Shown here one piece after another: positions 1 through 8,264 of a DNA stretch of 19,653 nucleotides. Source of the DNA: Paludibacteraceae bacterium (GTDB lineage Bacteria; Bacteroidota; Bacteroidia; Bacteroidales; Paludibacteraceae); contig JAGCMZ010000154.1 of the NCBI GenBank assembly GCA_017646225.1, positions 1-19,653 of the forward strand. Direction: 5' to 3'. The notes beneath the pieces are model-generated. The model saw nothing but the letters and a program-made list of their open reading frames with translations. It was not told the origin of the DNA and ran no database searches. The position numbers and the translations under genes are program-made. Every line of letters starts with the position of its first letter. The first letter of the stretch is position 1.

Positions 1-91
1 CTATGTTTCTAATATTTTGCATACAATATATTTTAAAACGCAAATATACTACAAATTATCCTTTCTCTTACCTCCTTTCTCTTTTATTTGC

Positions 92-99
92 TACCTTTG
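92..99 (+). promoter_or_regulatory. Putative -7 element TACCTTTG for the PH-like protein
   Basis: The octamer matches the Bacteroidota -7 consensus TAnnTTTG. No clear TTG (-33) lies 19-21 nt upstream. Its G is only 8 nt before the ATG at 108, so the transcript would be leaderless or nearly so if both calls are right. Confidence 0.4.
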
Positions 100-107
100 C
101 ACCTAAT

Positions 108-566
108 ATGCCAACGCACAATACAAAAATATTTCGCGCAAGTTACAAGGAGATTATAGGCGGCATTGTTTTGTATCTAATTCTTTTTGCCCCATGTTTA
201 TGGTGCCTATATGCTCTTTTTATCATTCCTTTAAAGGCTTGGTGGCTGATTGTAACCCTTGCTTATACTGCTTGGGCGTGTTGGGAATGTTACGATACCG
301 TCAAAATGCTGTTTGGCACAAAGTTTATTATTGAAGACAACCGTCTGCACTACAAAAAGTCATTCTTTCAATACGATAGCGTAAAACTGGAAGACATTAC
401 CAAATGTTCCATTAAAAGCGAACCAAAGAGCTACAAATCCCTGCTCCACGGTAGTAGCCGTTATGTTTTAAGCATTTACCTTAACAATGCCAAAACCTTA
501 CGTTTCGACGTGACTTGCTTCTCTGCCCACGATTGCAAAAGCCTGAAGAATCTAACCAATCGGTGA
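108..566 (+). CDS. Small inner-membrane protein with PH-like domain, hypothetical
   Basis: This 152-residue protein has no function I can name. After about 15 polar residues, two closely spaced hydrophobic helices cover roughly residues 16-60 (rich in Leu, Ile, Trp and Cys). A soluble beta-rich tail of about 85 residues follows, with alternating strands (FIIEDNRLHYKK, then YDSVKLEDI) and a final helix. That layout resembles bacterial PH-like domain membrane proteins; this is inferred from pattern only. The frame is open back to position 3, but I chose the ATG at 108: the upstream part is low-complexity AT-rich sequence, and a TACCTTTG promoter element at 92-99 would start transcription after any earlier start codon. 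That leaves almost no leader. It stops with TGA 82 bp before topB on the same strand. Identification as a real gene is fairly sure, its role unknown. Confidence 0.6.
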   Translation: MPTHNTKIFRASYKEIIGGIVLYLILFAPCLWCLYALFIIPLKAWWLIVTLAYTAWACWECYDTVKMLFGTKFIIEDNRLHYKKSFFQYDSVKLEDITKCSIKSEPKSYKSLLHGSSRYVLSIYLNNAKTLRFDVTCFSAHDCKSLKNLTNR

Positions 567-618
567 TTGGGTGATTACATCAACAATCAACAAGCAACCA
601 TTTTTCAACTTTATTCCT

Positions 619-626
619 TATCTTTG
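619..626 (+). promoter_or_regulatory. Putative -7 element TATCTTTG for topB
   Basis: A TAnnTTTG match lies 22 nt before the ATG at 649, with no good -33 TTG at the usual distance. If used, transcription would begin near 630. That supports the ATG at 649 and excludes the longer in-frame GTG start at 571. AGGAG at 641-645 may act as a ribosome-binding site, but it is only 3 nt from the ATG. Confidence 0.4.
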
Positions 627-648
627 TGAGCATTTTTTTGAGGAGTTT

Positions 649-3063
649 ATGAAAGTTATTCTAGCAGAAAAGCCGTCGGTGGCGAAAGACATTGCCCGTG
701 TATTAGGCGTTAAGAACAGGCACGAGGGGTATATGGAGGGGAACGGATACCAAGTTACTTGGGCATTCGGTCACCTTATTACGTTGGCAGAACCTGCTAC
801 GTATGGTTTCGAGAAATGGAACATTGCAGATTTGCCGATGCTTCCTGCTGTGTTTGTGTACCATCCCCAAGGCGACGAGGGGGCACAAAAGCAACTCAAT
901 ACCATTGTTCAACTCTTTCAAAATGCCGATAGCATTATTTGTGCAACCGACGCCGGGCGCGAAGGTGAGGCTATTTTTCGCTACATATACACCCATGCCA
1001 AGTGCGATAAGCCCGTAGAGCGCTTGTGGATTTCGTCCATGACAGACGAGGCTATATTAGAGGGTTTTGCCCAGCTAAAACCCGCATCGGAATACGAGAA
1101 TTTATACCATTCTGCCAAGGCACGCAACGAAGCCGATTGGCTGGTAGGTATGAACGCTACCCGTGCGTTGACCTTGGCATCGCGCTCGCGTAAGACCCTA
1201 TCGTTGGGTCGCGTACAAACGCCTACTTTGGCGCTTATTTGCCGTCGATGGAAAGAACATACCAACTTTCAACCCTCGCCTTTTTACACCATCGAGGCCG
1301 ATTTGTTGGGGCAAGGACAAGCCTTTGTGGCACGTTATCCCGAACGTTTCTTGCAAAAAGAAAAGGCCGAAGCGTTGGCAGCCTTGTTGCCATCTGTCGT
1401 AACAGTGGCCGATAAACAAGTAAAGCAAAAGCAAGAGAAAGCACCTTTGCCTTTCGACTTGACCTCGTTGCAAACCGAAGCCAACAAACGTTTTGGCATT
1501 AGTGCACAACAAACCCTCGATACCGTTCAGGCCTTGTACGAACGCCACAAAATGCTTACCTATCCCCGTACCGGTAGCCGTTATTTGGGCGACGATATGG
1601 TAAAAGAAGTACAAAGCAAACTATCGCAATTATCGGGTTTGCCCTTTACCGATGCCTTTGCTAAATCGGTTACCCAATTGTCTTCTGGAAACTTTAATAC
1701 GGCCTGCTTCGATAGCAAAAAGTTGACCGATCACCATGCTATTATCCCTACTTTTCAGCATACCAATTTGTATAGCAACCTAAGCGATACCGAAAAGAAA
1801 ATCTATCAAATGGTTTGCTTTCAGTTGATTATGGCTTTGCTACCGGTATGTAAAAAAGAAATCCTAGCCTATAAATTTCATTTTTCAGACCAATACGAAC
1901 TGCTCGAAGCATCGGGAACCACCATCAAAGAGATGGGTTGGCGTGCTGTGCTCGAAAAAAACATGGTAGACGACGAAGCCGATGCAGAAGACCAGCAAAC
2001 CTTGCCCAATTTGAAAAAGGGCGAAGAAGTGCAATTAACCGGTCATCGCATCAAAGAGGGCATGACCAAAAAACCGCCGTTGCTTACCGAAGCTACTTTG
2101 CTAAAGGCCATGGAAACGGCAGGCAAACAATTAGACGACCCCGAGGCCGTGCAAGCCATGAAAGATTGTGGTTTGGGAACACCTGCTACCCGTGCCAATA
2201 TCATCGAAACCTTGTACAAACGCTTGTACATAGTAAACGATAAAAACAAATTAGTACCCACTGATATTGGTTTGCAAGTGTACGAACTTACGTGCGAACT
2301 ACCCATTGGTAACCCTGCTTTAACCGGCGAGTGGGAGAAGAAACTCAACCTCATGGCCAAAGGCGAATACGAGGTAGAGGCATTTTACCAAGAAATTATC
2401 CAGTTTACCAAAGCCGAAACGGCTAAACTCATTAACGATGGAAAGACCGTTCAAACTGGTACGGTAGAGGGCGTAAAATGTCCTGTATGCGGTAGCAGAA
2501 TCAAGGAAACCGAAAAAGCCTTTGGTTGTTTGGGGTACAAAGATGGTTGCAAATTTGTGCTATGGAAAGACGTCGCTAAAAAGAAATTAACCGAAAAGCA
2601 CTTGCGCCAAATCATAGAAAATGGCATGACCGATGTAATCAAAGGATTTACCAGCAAGGCAGGCAAACCTTTTGATGCACGCCTAAAATACAGCCCCGAG
2701 CAGCAAAAAATGGTGTTTGACTTTACCCCTGAGCAAATAGGCCAATGTCCCGTTTGTGGCAAAGATATTATTGAGGGAAAACGCGGATTTGGTTGTAGTG
2801 GTTACAAAGAGGGATGTACCTTTGTGGTGTGGAAAGAACAATACGGCAAAGAATTATCTTCATCGCAAGTGGGTAGGTTGCTAAAAGGCGAAACCTTGTC
2901 GCTTAAAGGCTTTGTAAAACAAGGCGGCACCAAATTTGATGGCAAATTAAAGTTGGTAGAAGCCCCCGAAGATAAGCATCTTTATAGGGTAGAGTGCGAA
3001 GAGGCAAAGCCTTCGGACAGCAAAAAAAAGAAAACTACCAAGAAAGATGATGCGCCTGAATAG
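649..3063 (+). CDS. topB: DNA topoisomerase III (type IA) with two C-terminal zinc-ribbon repeats
   Basis: An 804-residue type IA topoisomerase, which cuts one DNA strand through a 5'-phosphotyrosine and passes the other through to relax or decatenate DNA. The Toprim domain is at the N-terminus: start MKVILAEKPSVAKDIA with Glu7, and the acidic motif ATDAGREGE with Asp101, Glu105 and Glu107. The catalytic tyrosine is Tyr305 in LTYPRTGSRYL. GLGTPATRANIIETL marks the conserved C-terminal part of the core. After the core come two tandem modules, each a Cys4 zinc ribbon (CPVCG at residues 611 and 700, each followed by FGC.GY..GC.FV.WK) plus about 40 residues with a KGF motif. The tail is Lys-rich. 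At 804 residues it is longer than the about 650 of E. coli TopB, and the repeats account for much of this. The start at 649 is preferred over GTG 571 because homology begins at MKVILAEKPS. The gene ends in TAG and overlaps the 3' end of murI, on the other strand, by 29 bp. Confidence 0.95.
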   Translation: MKVILAEKPSVAKDIARVLGVKNRHEGYMEGNGYQVTWAFGHLITLAEPATYGFEKWNIADLPMLPAVFVYHPQGDEGAQKQLNTIVQLFQNADSIICATDAGREGEAIFRYIYTHAKCDKPVERLWISSMTDEAILEGFAQLKPASEYENLYHSAKARNEADWLVGMNATRALTLASRSRKTLSLGRVQTPTLALICRRWKEHTNFQPSPFYTIEADLLGQGQAFVARYPERFLQKEKAEALAALLPSVVTVADKQVKQKQEKAPLPFDLTSLQTEANKRFGISAQQTLDTVQALYERHKMLTYPRTGSRYLGDDMVKEVQSKLSQLSGLPFTDAFAKSVTQLSSGNFNTACFDSKKLTDHHAIIPTFQHTNLYSNLSDTEKKIYQMVCFQLIMALLPVCKKEILAYKFHFSDQYELLEASGTTIKEMGWRAVLEKNMVDDEADAEDQQTLPNLKKGEEVQLTGHRIKEGMTKKPPLLTEATLLKAMETAGKQLDDPEAVQAMKDCGLGTPATRANIIETLYKRLYIVNDKNKLVPTDIGLQVYELTCELPIGNPALTGEWEKKLNLMAKGEYEVEAFYQEIIQFTKAETAKLINDGKTVQTGTVEGVKCPVCGSRIKETEKAFGCLGYKDGCKFVLWKDVAKKKLTEKHLRQIIENGMTDVIKGFTSKAGKPFDARLKYSPEQQKMVFDFTPEQIGQCPVCGKDIIEGKRGFGCSGYKEGCTFVVWKEQYGKELSSSQVGRLLKGETLSLKGFVKQGGTKFDGKLKLVEAPEDKHLYRVECEEAKPSDSKKKKTTKKDDAPE

Positions 3064-3847
3064 ATTCGTGTAAAAACGTAGAGGCCGATTGCTTAAATTT
3101 CTCTACCGATTCGGTAGTATAGAAAATGCATTGCCCGTTCTTGTCTAGTTTCGTTTCGATTTCTGCATGTCTTTGCAAGTAATCGGCTAGACTTTGCGCA
3201 ATAATAGGACCTTGTGATACAATGTGCATGTGCTTAGGCGCATGCATTTTTATTTTATCCAGTAGTAAAGGGTAGTGGGTGCATGCCAATACCAATGTGT
3301 CTATTTGCGGATCGTTTTCTAGCAATTGGTCGATGTATTTTTTGACAAAATAATCGGCTCCTTCGCTGTGGTACTCGTTGTTCTCGATTAGGGGAACCCA
3401 CATCGGACAAGCTTGCCCGGTAACGGTAATGTCAGGGTATATCTTTTGAATCTCCATAGGGTACGAACCCGATTGAATGGTTCCTTCTGTGCCTAGAAGA
3501 CCCACGTGACGAGATTGTGTAAGATTTCCAATAGCCTCTACAGTAGGGCGAATAACCCCTAAAACCCTTCTGTTAGGGTCAATAAGTGGAAGGTCTTTTT
3601 GTTGAATGGTTCTTAACGCCTTGGCCGATGCCGTGTTGCAGGCTAAAATGACCAAAGCGCAGTCCATTTCAAATAGTTTTTTGACGCATTGCAGGGTGTA
3701 TTGATAAACTACCTCAAACGACCTTGTTCCATAAGGAGTTCGGGCATTGTCGCCCAAGTACACATAATCGTACTGTGGTAACAATGCCCTGAACTGTTCT
3801 AATATGGTAAGGCCTCCGTAGCCCGAGTCAAATACACCGATACGCAT
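3035..3847 (-). CDS. murI: Glutamate racemase
   Basis: A 270-residue cytoplasmic enzyme that converts L-glutamate to D-glutamate for peptidoglycan, without a cofactor, by a two-cysteine mechanism. Family signatures are all present. IGVFDSGYGGLTI carries Asp7 and Ser8. GDNARTPYG follows near residue 32. ACNTASA carries the first catalytic cysteine, Cys70, and LACTHYPLL carries the second, Cys189, with His191. Length is normal for the family. It is the last gene of the run that contains bamA and the two Skp-like genes, starting 19 bp after the second skp. It ends in TAG inside the 3' end of convergent topB, with no hairpin terminator visible between the two genes. D-glutamate supply fits with UppS upstream, as both feed cell-wall synthesis. 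Confidence 0.96.
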   Translation of the reverse strand: MRIGVFDSGYGGLTILEQFRALLPQYDYVYLGDNARTPYGTRSFEVVYQYTLQCVKKLFEMDCALVILACNTASAKALRTIQQKDLPLIDPNRRVLGVIRPTVEAIGNLTQSRHVGLLGTEGTIQSGSYPMEIQKIYPDITVTGQACPMWVPLIENNEYHSEGADYFVKKYIDQLLENDPQIDTLVLACTHYPLLLDKIKMHAPKHMHIVSQGPIIAQSLADYLQRHAEIETKLDKNGQCIFYTTESVEKFKQSASTFLHESIQAHHLSW

Positions 3848-3866
3848 TTTATAAGGCCTTAAAGGA

Positions 3867-4367
3867 TTATAAACCCAATGCTTTTTTTACCAATCCTGCA
3901 ACATCAGTAGTTTGTGCAGATTTGTAGGTAATGATACCAGCGGTGTTATCCAAGATAATGGTGAAACCATTTTGTTCGCCTACTTTTGCAATGGCAGCAT
4001 CCATTTTAGCAATGATAGGCATAAACAACTCTTGTTGTTTTTTCTTCAAAGTTTCATCAGCGCTTTTGGTAAATTCTTGAATGCTTTGTTGCAAACGTGC
4101 CAACTCATTTTCTTTGTATTGGCGAATAGCTGCATCTAATGTATCAGCTTGTGCAGCGTATTCTTGGTATTTGCGTTGAAATTCTTCTTCTAGTTTTTTG
4201 CCTTCTGTGATGTATTTAAGATTCATATCTTCCAATACTTTCATGGCATCGTTGTATTCTGGCATAACAACCAAAACTTCTTGTTTGTTTACATAGCCAA
4301 TTTTTGTGTTTTCTGCGAATGCACCCAATGGAAGAACCATTAATAGGGCGATGATTAGTTTTTTCAT
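3867..4367 (-). CDS. Skp/OmpH-family periplasmic chaperone (second copy)
   Basis: A 166-residue secreted protein with a clear signal peptide (cleavage expected after AFA, residue 19). The start KIGYVNKQEVLVVMPEY is the standard Skp/OmpH N-terminal strand followed by a helix. Residues about 38-125 are charged and helical (Glu, Lys, Gln), fitting the long coiled-coil tentacles that hold unfolded outer-membrane proteins. The C-terminus returns to the body domain (FTIILDNTAGIITY). Family knowledge: Skp is a trimeric periplasmic holdase that delivers barrels to BamA. It lies 22 bp after the first skp-like gene and 19 bp before murI, so the three genes are probably co-transcribed. It is clearly diverged from its neighbour, so a division of labour is possible but not shown. 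Confidence 0.88.
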   Translation of the reverse strand: MKKLIIALLMVLPLGAFAENTKIGYVNKQEVLVVMPEYNDAMKVLEDMNLKYITEGKKLEEEFQRKYQEYAAQADTLDAAIRQYKENELARLQQSIQEFTKSADETLKKKQQELFMPIIAKMDAAIAKVGEQNGFTIILDNTAGIITYKSAQTTDVAGLVKKALGL

Positions 4368-4389
4368 ATCTATCTTGTTAAGTTGTTAT

Positions 4390-4905
4390 TTATTTAGCAT
4401 ATCCCATTTTGTTCAAAACAGCGTCGCTGATATCGTTGGCTGGATTTGCATATATAATGCTAGGGCTTGAAGCTCTGTCGTCAACACGCATATATCCTTC
4501 TTTTTCAGCAATTTCTTTGATGGCGTTGTAAATTTCATCTTGGATAGGACGCATCAAACTTTCGCGTTTTTTGTACAACTCGCCGTCGTTACCAAAGTAT
4601 TTGCGTTTCAAATCTTTAGCTTCGGTTTCTTTCGCAATGATGGCTTTTTCTTTTTCTTTCTTTTGTTCGTCGGTTAAGAATACCATCTCCGATTTGTAGT
4701 TGTTCATTAAGTTGTCTGCTTCCGTATTCAAAGCATCAATTTCTTTTTGCCATTTTTTAGAACTTTGTTCCAATTGTTGCGCAGCCGATTCGTAGGCAGG
4801 AATGTTTTTCAAAATATATTCCATATCAACTAAGGCCCATTTTTGTGCCATAGCACTTACGCAACCAATAAACAATGCGATGGCTAATACACTAATTTTT
4901 CTCAT
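4390..4905 (-). CDS. Skp/OmpH-family periplasmic chaperone (first copy)
   Basis: A 171-residue secreted protein. The signal peptide ends near residue 20 (SAMA, then QKWALVDMEYILKNIP, the Skp-type first strand and helix). A highly charged helical segment at about 45-115 is expected to form the Skp tentacle, and the C-terminus carries YMRVDDR and SIIYANP, typical of this family in Bacteroidota. The frame is open to 4983, but the upstream 26 codons are not signal-peptide-like and would span the promoter element at 4943-4950. The ATG at 4905 is therefore the start. It follows bamA by 55 bp; proximity to bamA fits the chaperone role. A Cys at residue 15 sits near the cleavage site, but the preceding residues are a poor lipobox, so I do not call it a lipoprotein. 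Confidence 0.88.
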   Translation of the reverse strand: MRKISVLAIALFIGCVSAMAQKWALVDMEYILKNIPAYESAAQQLEQSSKKWQKEIDALNTEADNLMNNYKSEMVFLTDEQKKEKEKAIIAKETEAKDLKRKYFGNDGELYKKRESLMRPIQDEIYNAIKEIAEKEGYMRVDDRASSPSIIYANPANDISDAVLNKMGYAK

Positions 4906-4942
4906 ATGCTTATGTTTTAAATGATTTACAATATTATAGACG

Positions 4943-4950
4943 CAAATATA
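4943..4950 (-). promoter_or_regulatory. Putative -7 element TATATTTG for skp-skp-murI
   Basis: Read on the minus strand, the bases give TATATTTG, matching TAnnTTTG, within the 55-bp gap between bamA and the first skp-like gene. The nearest TTG upstream is about 24 nt away, longer than usual. It would give a leader of roughly 33 nt and let the chaperone genes be expressed apart from bamA. Confidence 0.4.
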
Positions 4951-4960
4951 ACTAAAAAGT

Positions 4961-7510
4961 TTAAAACTCTTGACCAATAACAAAGTGGAATTGGCTTCCG
5001 CTTACTTTACCATTTACTTGGTCAAAGCCGTATGCCCAGTCAACACCTAGCAAACCAAACATAGGCATGTAAACGCGTAAACCTACACCAGCTGAACGTT
5101 TTAGATCCAATGGATTAAAGTCGTGGTAATCTCGCCAACAGTTACCCGCTTCGGCAAATCCCAATACCCAAACCATGGTGGTTTCTTTCATTAGGATAGG
5201 ATAACGCAATTCGATGCTGAAACGAGAGTAGATGTTACCCGCTTGTCCACCATCGTCGTAGGTAGGAGTGAGCGAACCATTGGTATAACCACGTAAAGCT
5301 ATCGTTTCGGTGGCGTATGTACTGCTATAACCACTCATACCGTCACCACCTACCCAGAAGGTTTCAAATGGAGAACGTTTGTGGATGTTATAGTAACCCA
5401 AGAAACCAAATTCGGCGCGTCCCATCAATACCAATTTGTTATCTGGGGTTAAAGGAACAAAGAATCGCGATTTGAATTTAATTTTATAGTATTCAATCCA
5501 GCGGTATTTGGTTTGTTGGTCTGCGTGTTCGTAATCGATGCCATCCCATGCAGAGTAGGGAGGTGTCAATGCCAACGACAACGAAATGTCACTACCCCTG
5601 CTTGGATAAATAGGTTGGTTCAACGAGTTACGCGATAGAGTAACCGATAGGTTAAAGTTGTTTGCTACCCCGGTATTCAGTGCAAAATAATCCCAATGGC
5701 TTAAGTTGTAGTTCAAATAGGCTATCTGTCCGTACAAGGTAAAGTAGTCGTCGGGCCAATTTAAACGGGTACCAATACCTGCTGTAATACCCAAGGTTTT
5801 GATGTACTTGTCAGGGTCGTAATCGTACGAGTACCACGAGTTATCCGAATAGTAATACTGGCTGTATGCCGAGCTATAGGTGCTACTGATACCCGATTGG
5901 ATAGAGTAGTAAGCCGAGAACGAGAACGTATTGGGACGTTTGCCGCCGAGCCATGGTTCGGTAAACGATAAACTATAGGCTGGGTACTACATACCGTTGG
6001 TTTGGGCGCTCAAAGTAAGCGTTTGTCCATCACCTTGTGGCAAAGGTCTGTATTTCTTAAAGTTGAATAGGTTTTTTAACGAGAAGTTGGTAAATTTCAA
6101 TTTCACGATACCTACAACACCCGTTTGACCCCAACCAGCCGAAAGCTCAATTTGGTCGTTTCGTTTAGACTCCAATACGTAGGTTAAATCTACCGTTCCG
6201 TTTTCTGGGTCGGGTTCCGTGCGAATGTCCATTTTGCCAGGGTCGGTAGAGAAATGTCCGGTAGCTGCTAGTTCGCGCATCGAGCGCATGATGTCCGATT
6301 TGCTAAATAAGTCACCTGGTTTGGTTCTTAACTCGCGACGAACCACATGCTCGTACAAGTATTCACTACCTTCAATGTTTACGCGGTTAATGGTTGCCTG
6401 ACGACCTTCCATGATTCTGATTTCAAGGTCGATAGAGTCGCCTACGATGTTGGTCTCGTAAGGCTGCATATTAAAGAACAAATAGCCATTGTCCAGGTAA
6501 AGGTTACTTACGCAATCTTCGTCCTCGTGTAAACGTTGGGTTAATTTCTTTTGGTTGTAAATATCGCCTTTCTTAATGCCTAAAACTTGTTTCAAATAGG
6601 CTGTTGAATAAACGGTATTGCCAATCCAATTGATATTTCTAAAGTAGTATCGTTTACCTTCATCAACGGTGATGTACACATTGACGTATTTTTCTTTGTT
6701 CTTTTCTTTCGATGTGTCAGGTCTAACACTATCGGCAACAATATAGGCATCACGATAACCTAATTCGTTGTATTTTTCAATTAAAAGTTGTTTATCGTTT
6801 TTGTATTCGGCAGGAATAAATTTCTTGTTTCTAAAAATATTCAGAATGTTGTTCTTGTCGTTGGTTTTCTTCATGGCACGGTCTAATTTCTTGTCAGAAA
6901 CTTGCTCATTGCCAGTAAAGTAGATATGATTAACTTTGATTTTATTGCCTTTTTCAATGTTGATATCCACTATGGTTTCAGCACCATCTTCTTCGCGTGG
7001 AACTACCGAAACTTTGGCATAATAGTAACCTTTGTCCAACCAATAATCGGTTATGTTCTTTTTGGCTTTGTCAATTAGGTAAGGGGTAATTTGCGAACCT
7101 TTGCTAATACCCATGCACTTTTCAATTTCTTCTTTTTCTTTCTTTTTAGCACCGGTAATGTTGATTTCGCTTATTTTGGGACGTTGGTCTAGGTGAATGT
7201 TTAACCAAACATTGTTGTCTTGTACACCCGCAATTTCAAGTCGAACATTGGTGAATAATCCTTGTTGCCAGAAGCGTTGAACAACCTTGCTGGTAGCATC
7301 ACTGGGGATGGTTATTTTTTGACCAATTTTTAGACCAGAGTAGCCTACAAGTACGTATTCGTCATAGTTGTTGTTTCCAGAAATGGTAATTTCCGAAATC
7401 GTATATTCCTTGGGCATAGTATAGTCTACCTCAGGAAGGTCTTGAGCCACTAGGAACCCAATACCCACTAATGTTAGAATGACGAATAAGGCTAATCTCT
7501 TAAGAAGCAT
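4961..7510 (-). CDS. bamA: Outer-membrane assembly factor BamA, interrupted by an in-frame TAG at codon 508
   Basis: BamA inserts beta-barrel proteins into the outer membrane. Read through, the gene encodes 849 residues. A signal peptide ends near residue 22. Five POTRA repeats follow at roughly 35-110, 111-188, 189-285, 286-369 and 370-454, each with the strand-helix pattern (for example ISEINITG, and INRVNIEG with LRTKPGDLF). The rest is the barrel, with FTEPWLGGKRP early on and the C-terminal strand FHFVIGQEF ending in the expected Phe. Codon 508 (5987-5989) is TAG, between predicted barrel strands. I translated the 192 bp downstream of it: the frame stays open and matches the family, so this is one gene with a single nonsense codon and not two genes. 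Termination there would remove most of the barrel and should be lethal. It starts 4 bp after uppS and so is probably translationally coupled. Family assignment is sure; the status of the TAG is not. Confidence 0.9.
5987..5989 (-). other. In-frame TAG codon inside bamA (codon 508)
   Basis: The minus-strand codons around it read GGT ATG TAG TAC CCA GCC TAT. From my recall of the family, homologues carry a Tyr-Tyr pair at the start of this strand, before the EPWLGG motif. TAG therefore most likely stands where TAC or TAT (Tyr) is expected, one substitution away. Confidence 0.85.
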
Positions 7511-7514
7511 ACGT

Positions 7515-8261
7515 TTATTGGGTTACTTGTTCGCTAGTTTTACCAAAACGACGTTCTCTCGATTGATAATTGACGATGGCTTGGTACAAATCGTCTTTGC
7601 GGAAATCTGGCCAAAGAACTTCTGTAAAGTATAGTTCTGTATAGGCAATTTGCCATAGTAAGAAGTTGCTAATTCTGTACTCGCCACTGGTTCTGATAAG
7701 TAACTCAGGATCAGGAATATTAGCAGTGGCAAGGTAGCTATTGATGGTGTTTTCGTCAATGTTAGCAGCAGTTAGTTTGCCGGTTTGACCATCGTTTACC
7801 ATGTTACGAATGGCTTCGGTTATCTCCCAACGCGATGAATAACTAAGTGCCAAAACTAAATGAAGCCCCGTATTGTTGGCCGTTTGTTCTATGCATTGTT
7901 GCAATCTGCTTGCCGTTTCCTTGGGCATACGCGATGTGTCGCCAATAGTAAGTAATTTTACATTGTTCTTGGCAAGGGTATGGGTTTCAGCTTCTATTGT
8001 CTTAACCAACAGGTTCATTAACGCATCTACTTCCTCTTTAGGACGATTCCAATTTTCTGTAGAAAAAGCGTATAGGGTTAGGTAGTTGATGCCTAATTCA
8101 GCCGCAGCTTCGGTAGTTTCGCGCACCGATGTTACCCCGTTTTCGTGACCGAAAATACGTAGGTTGCCCATTTTCTTTGCCCATCTACCATTTCCATCCA
8201 TGATGATGGCAATGTGTTTTGGTAATCGTTTTTTGTCAATTAGTTCTTTGTATTGGCTCAT
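7515..8261 (-). CDS. uppS: Undecaprenyl diphosphate synthase (cis-isoprenyl transferase)
   Basis: A 248-residue enzyme that condenses isopentenyl diphosphate onto farnesyl diphosphate, making the C55 carrier lipid for peptidoglycan and surface polysaccharide. Signatures: HIAIIMDGNGRWAKK with catalytic Asp22, FGHENG, the active-site loop YAFSTENWNRPKEEV, and the C-terminal pair RTSGEYRISNFLLWQ and ELYFTEVLWPDF that closes the dimer and binds the pyrophosphate. Length is standard. It sits between the DUF6089 gene (3-bp gap) and bamA (4-bp gap), so the three are almost certainly one transcript. Next to bamA and the Skp-like genes, this is the usual Bacteroidota envelope cluster. Confidence 0.96.
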   Translation of the reverse strand: MSQYKELIDKKRLPKHIAIIMDGNGRWAKKMGNLRIFGHENGVTSVRETTEAAAELGINYLTLYAFSTENWNRPKEEVDALMNLLVKTIEAETHTLAKNNVKLLTIGDTSRMPKETASRLQQCIEQTANNTGLHLVLALSYSSRWEITEAIRNMVNDGQTGKLTAANIDENTINSYLATANIPDPELLIRTSGEYRISNFLLWQIAYTELYFTEVLWPDFRKDDLYQAIVNYQSRERRFGKTSEQVTQ

Positions 8262-8264
8262 GCG

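Noticed and set aside
41..48. Leftward TATATTTG element on the minus strand
   Set aside because: It could be a promoter for a gene beyond the left edge, but no -33 element or start codon is visible in the window, so it is left out of the feature list.
571..648. Longer topB start at GTG 571, adding 26 residues
   Set aside because: Type IA topoisomerase homology begins exactly at MKVILAEKPS (ATG 649), and a TATCTTTG promoter element sits at 619-626 inside the extension.
1198..1614. A 138-codon open frame on the minus strand, opposite topB
   Set aside because: Antisense to the conserved catalytic core of topB, with no recognisable domain or promoter.
4961..5794. The bamA 3' part as a separate gene starting at TTG 5794
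   Set aside because: Translation upstream in the same frame is barrel-like all the way to the TAG at 5987; there is no signal peptide at 5794, so it is one gene.
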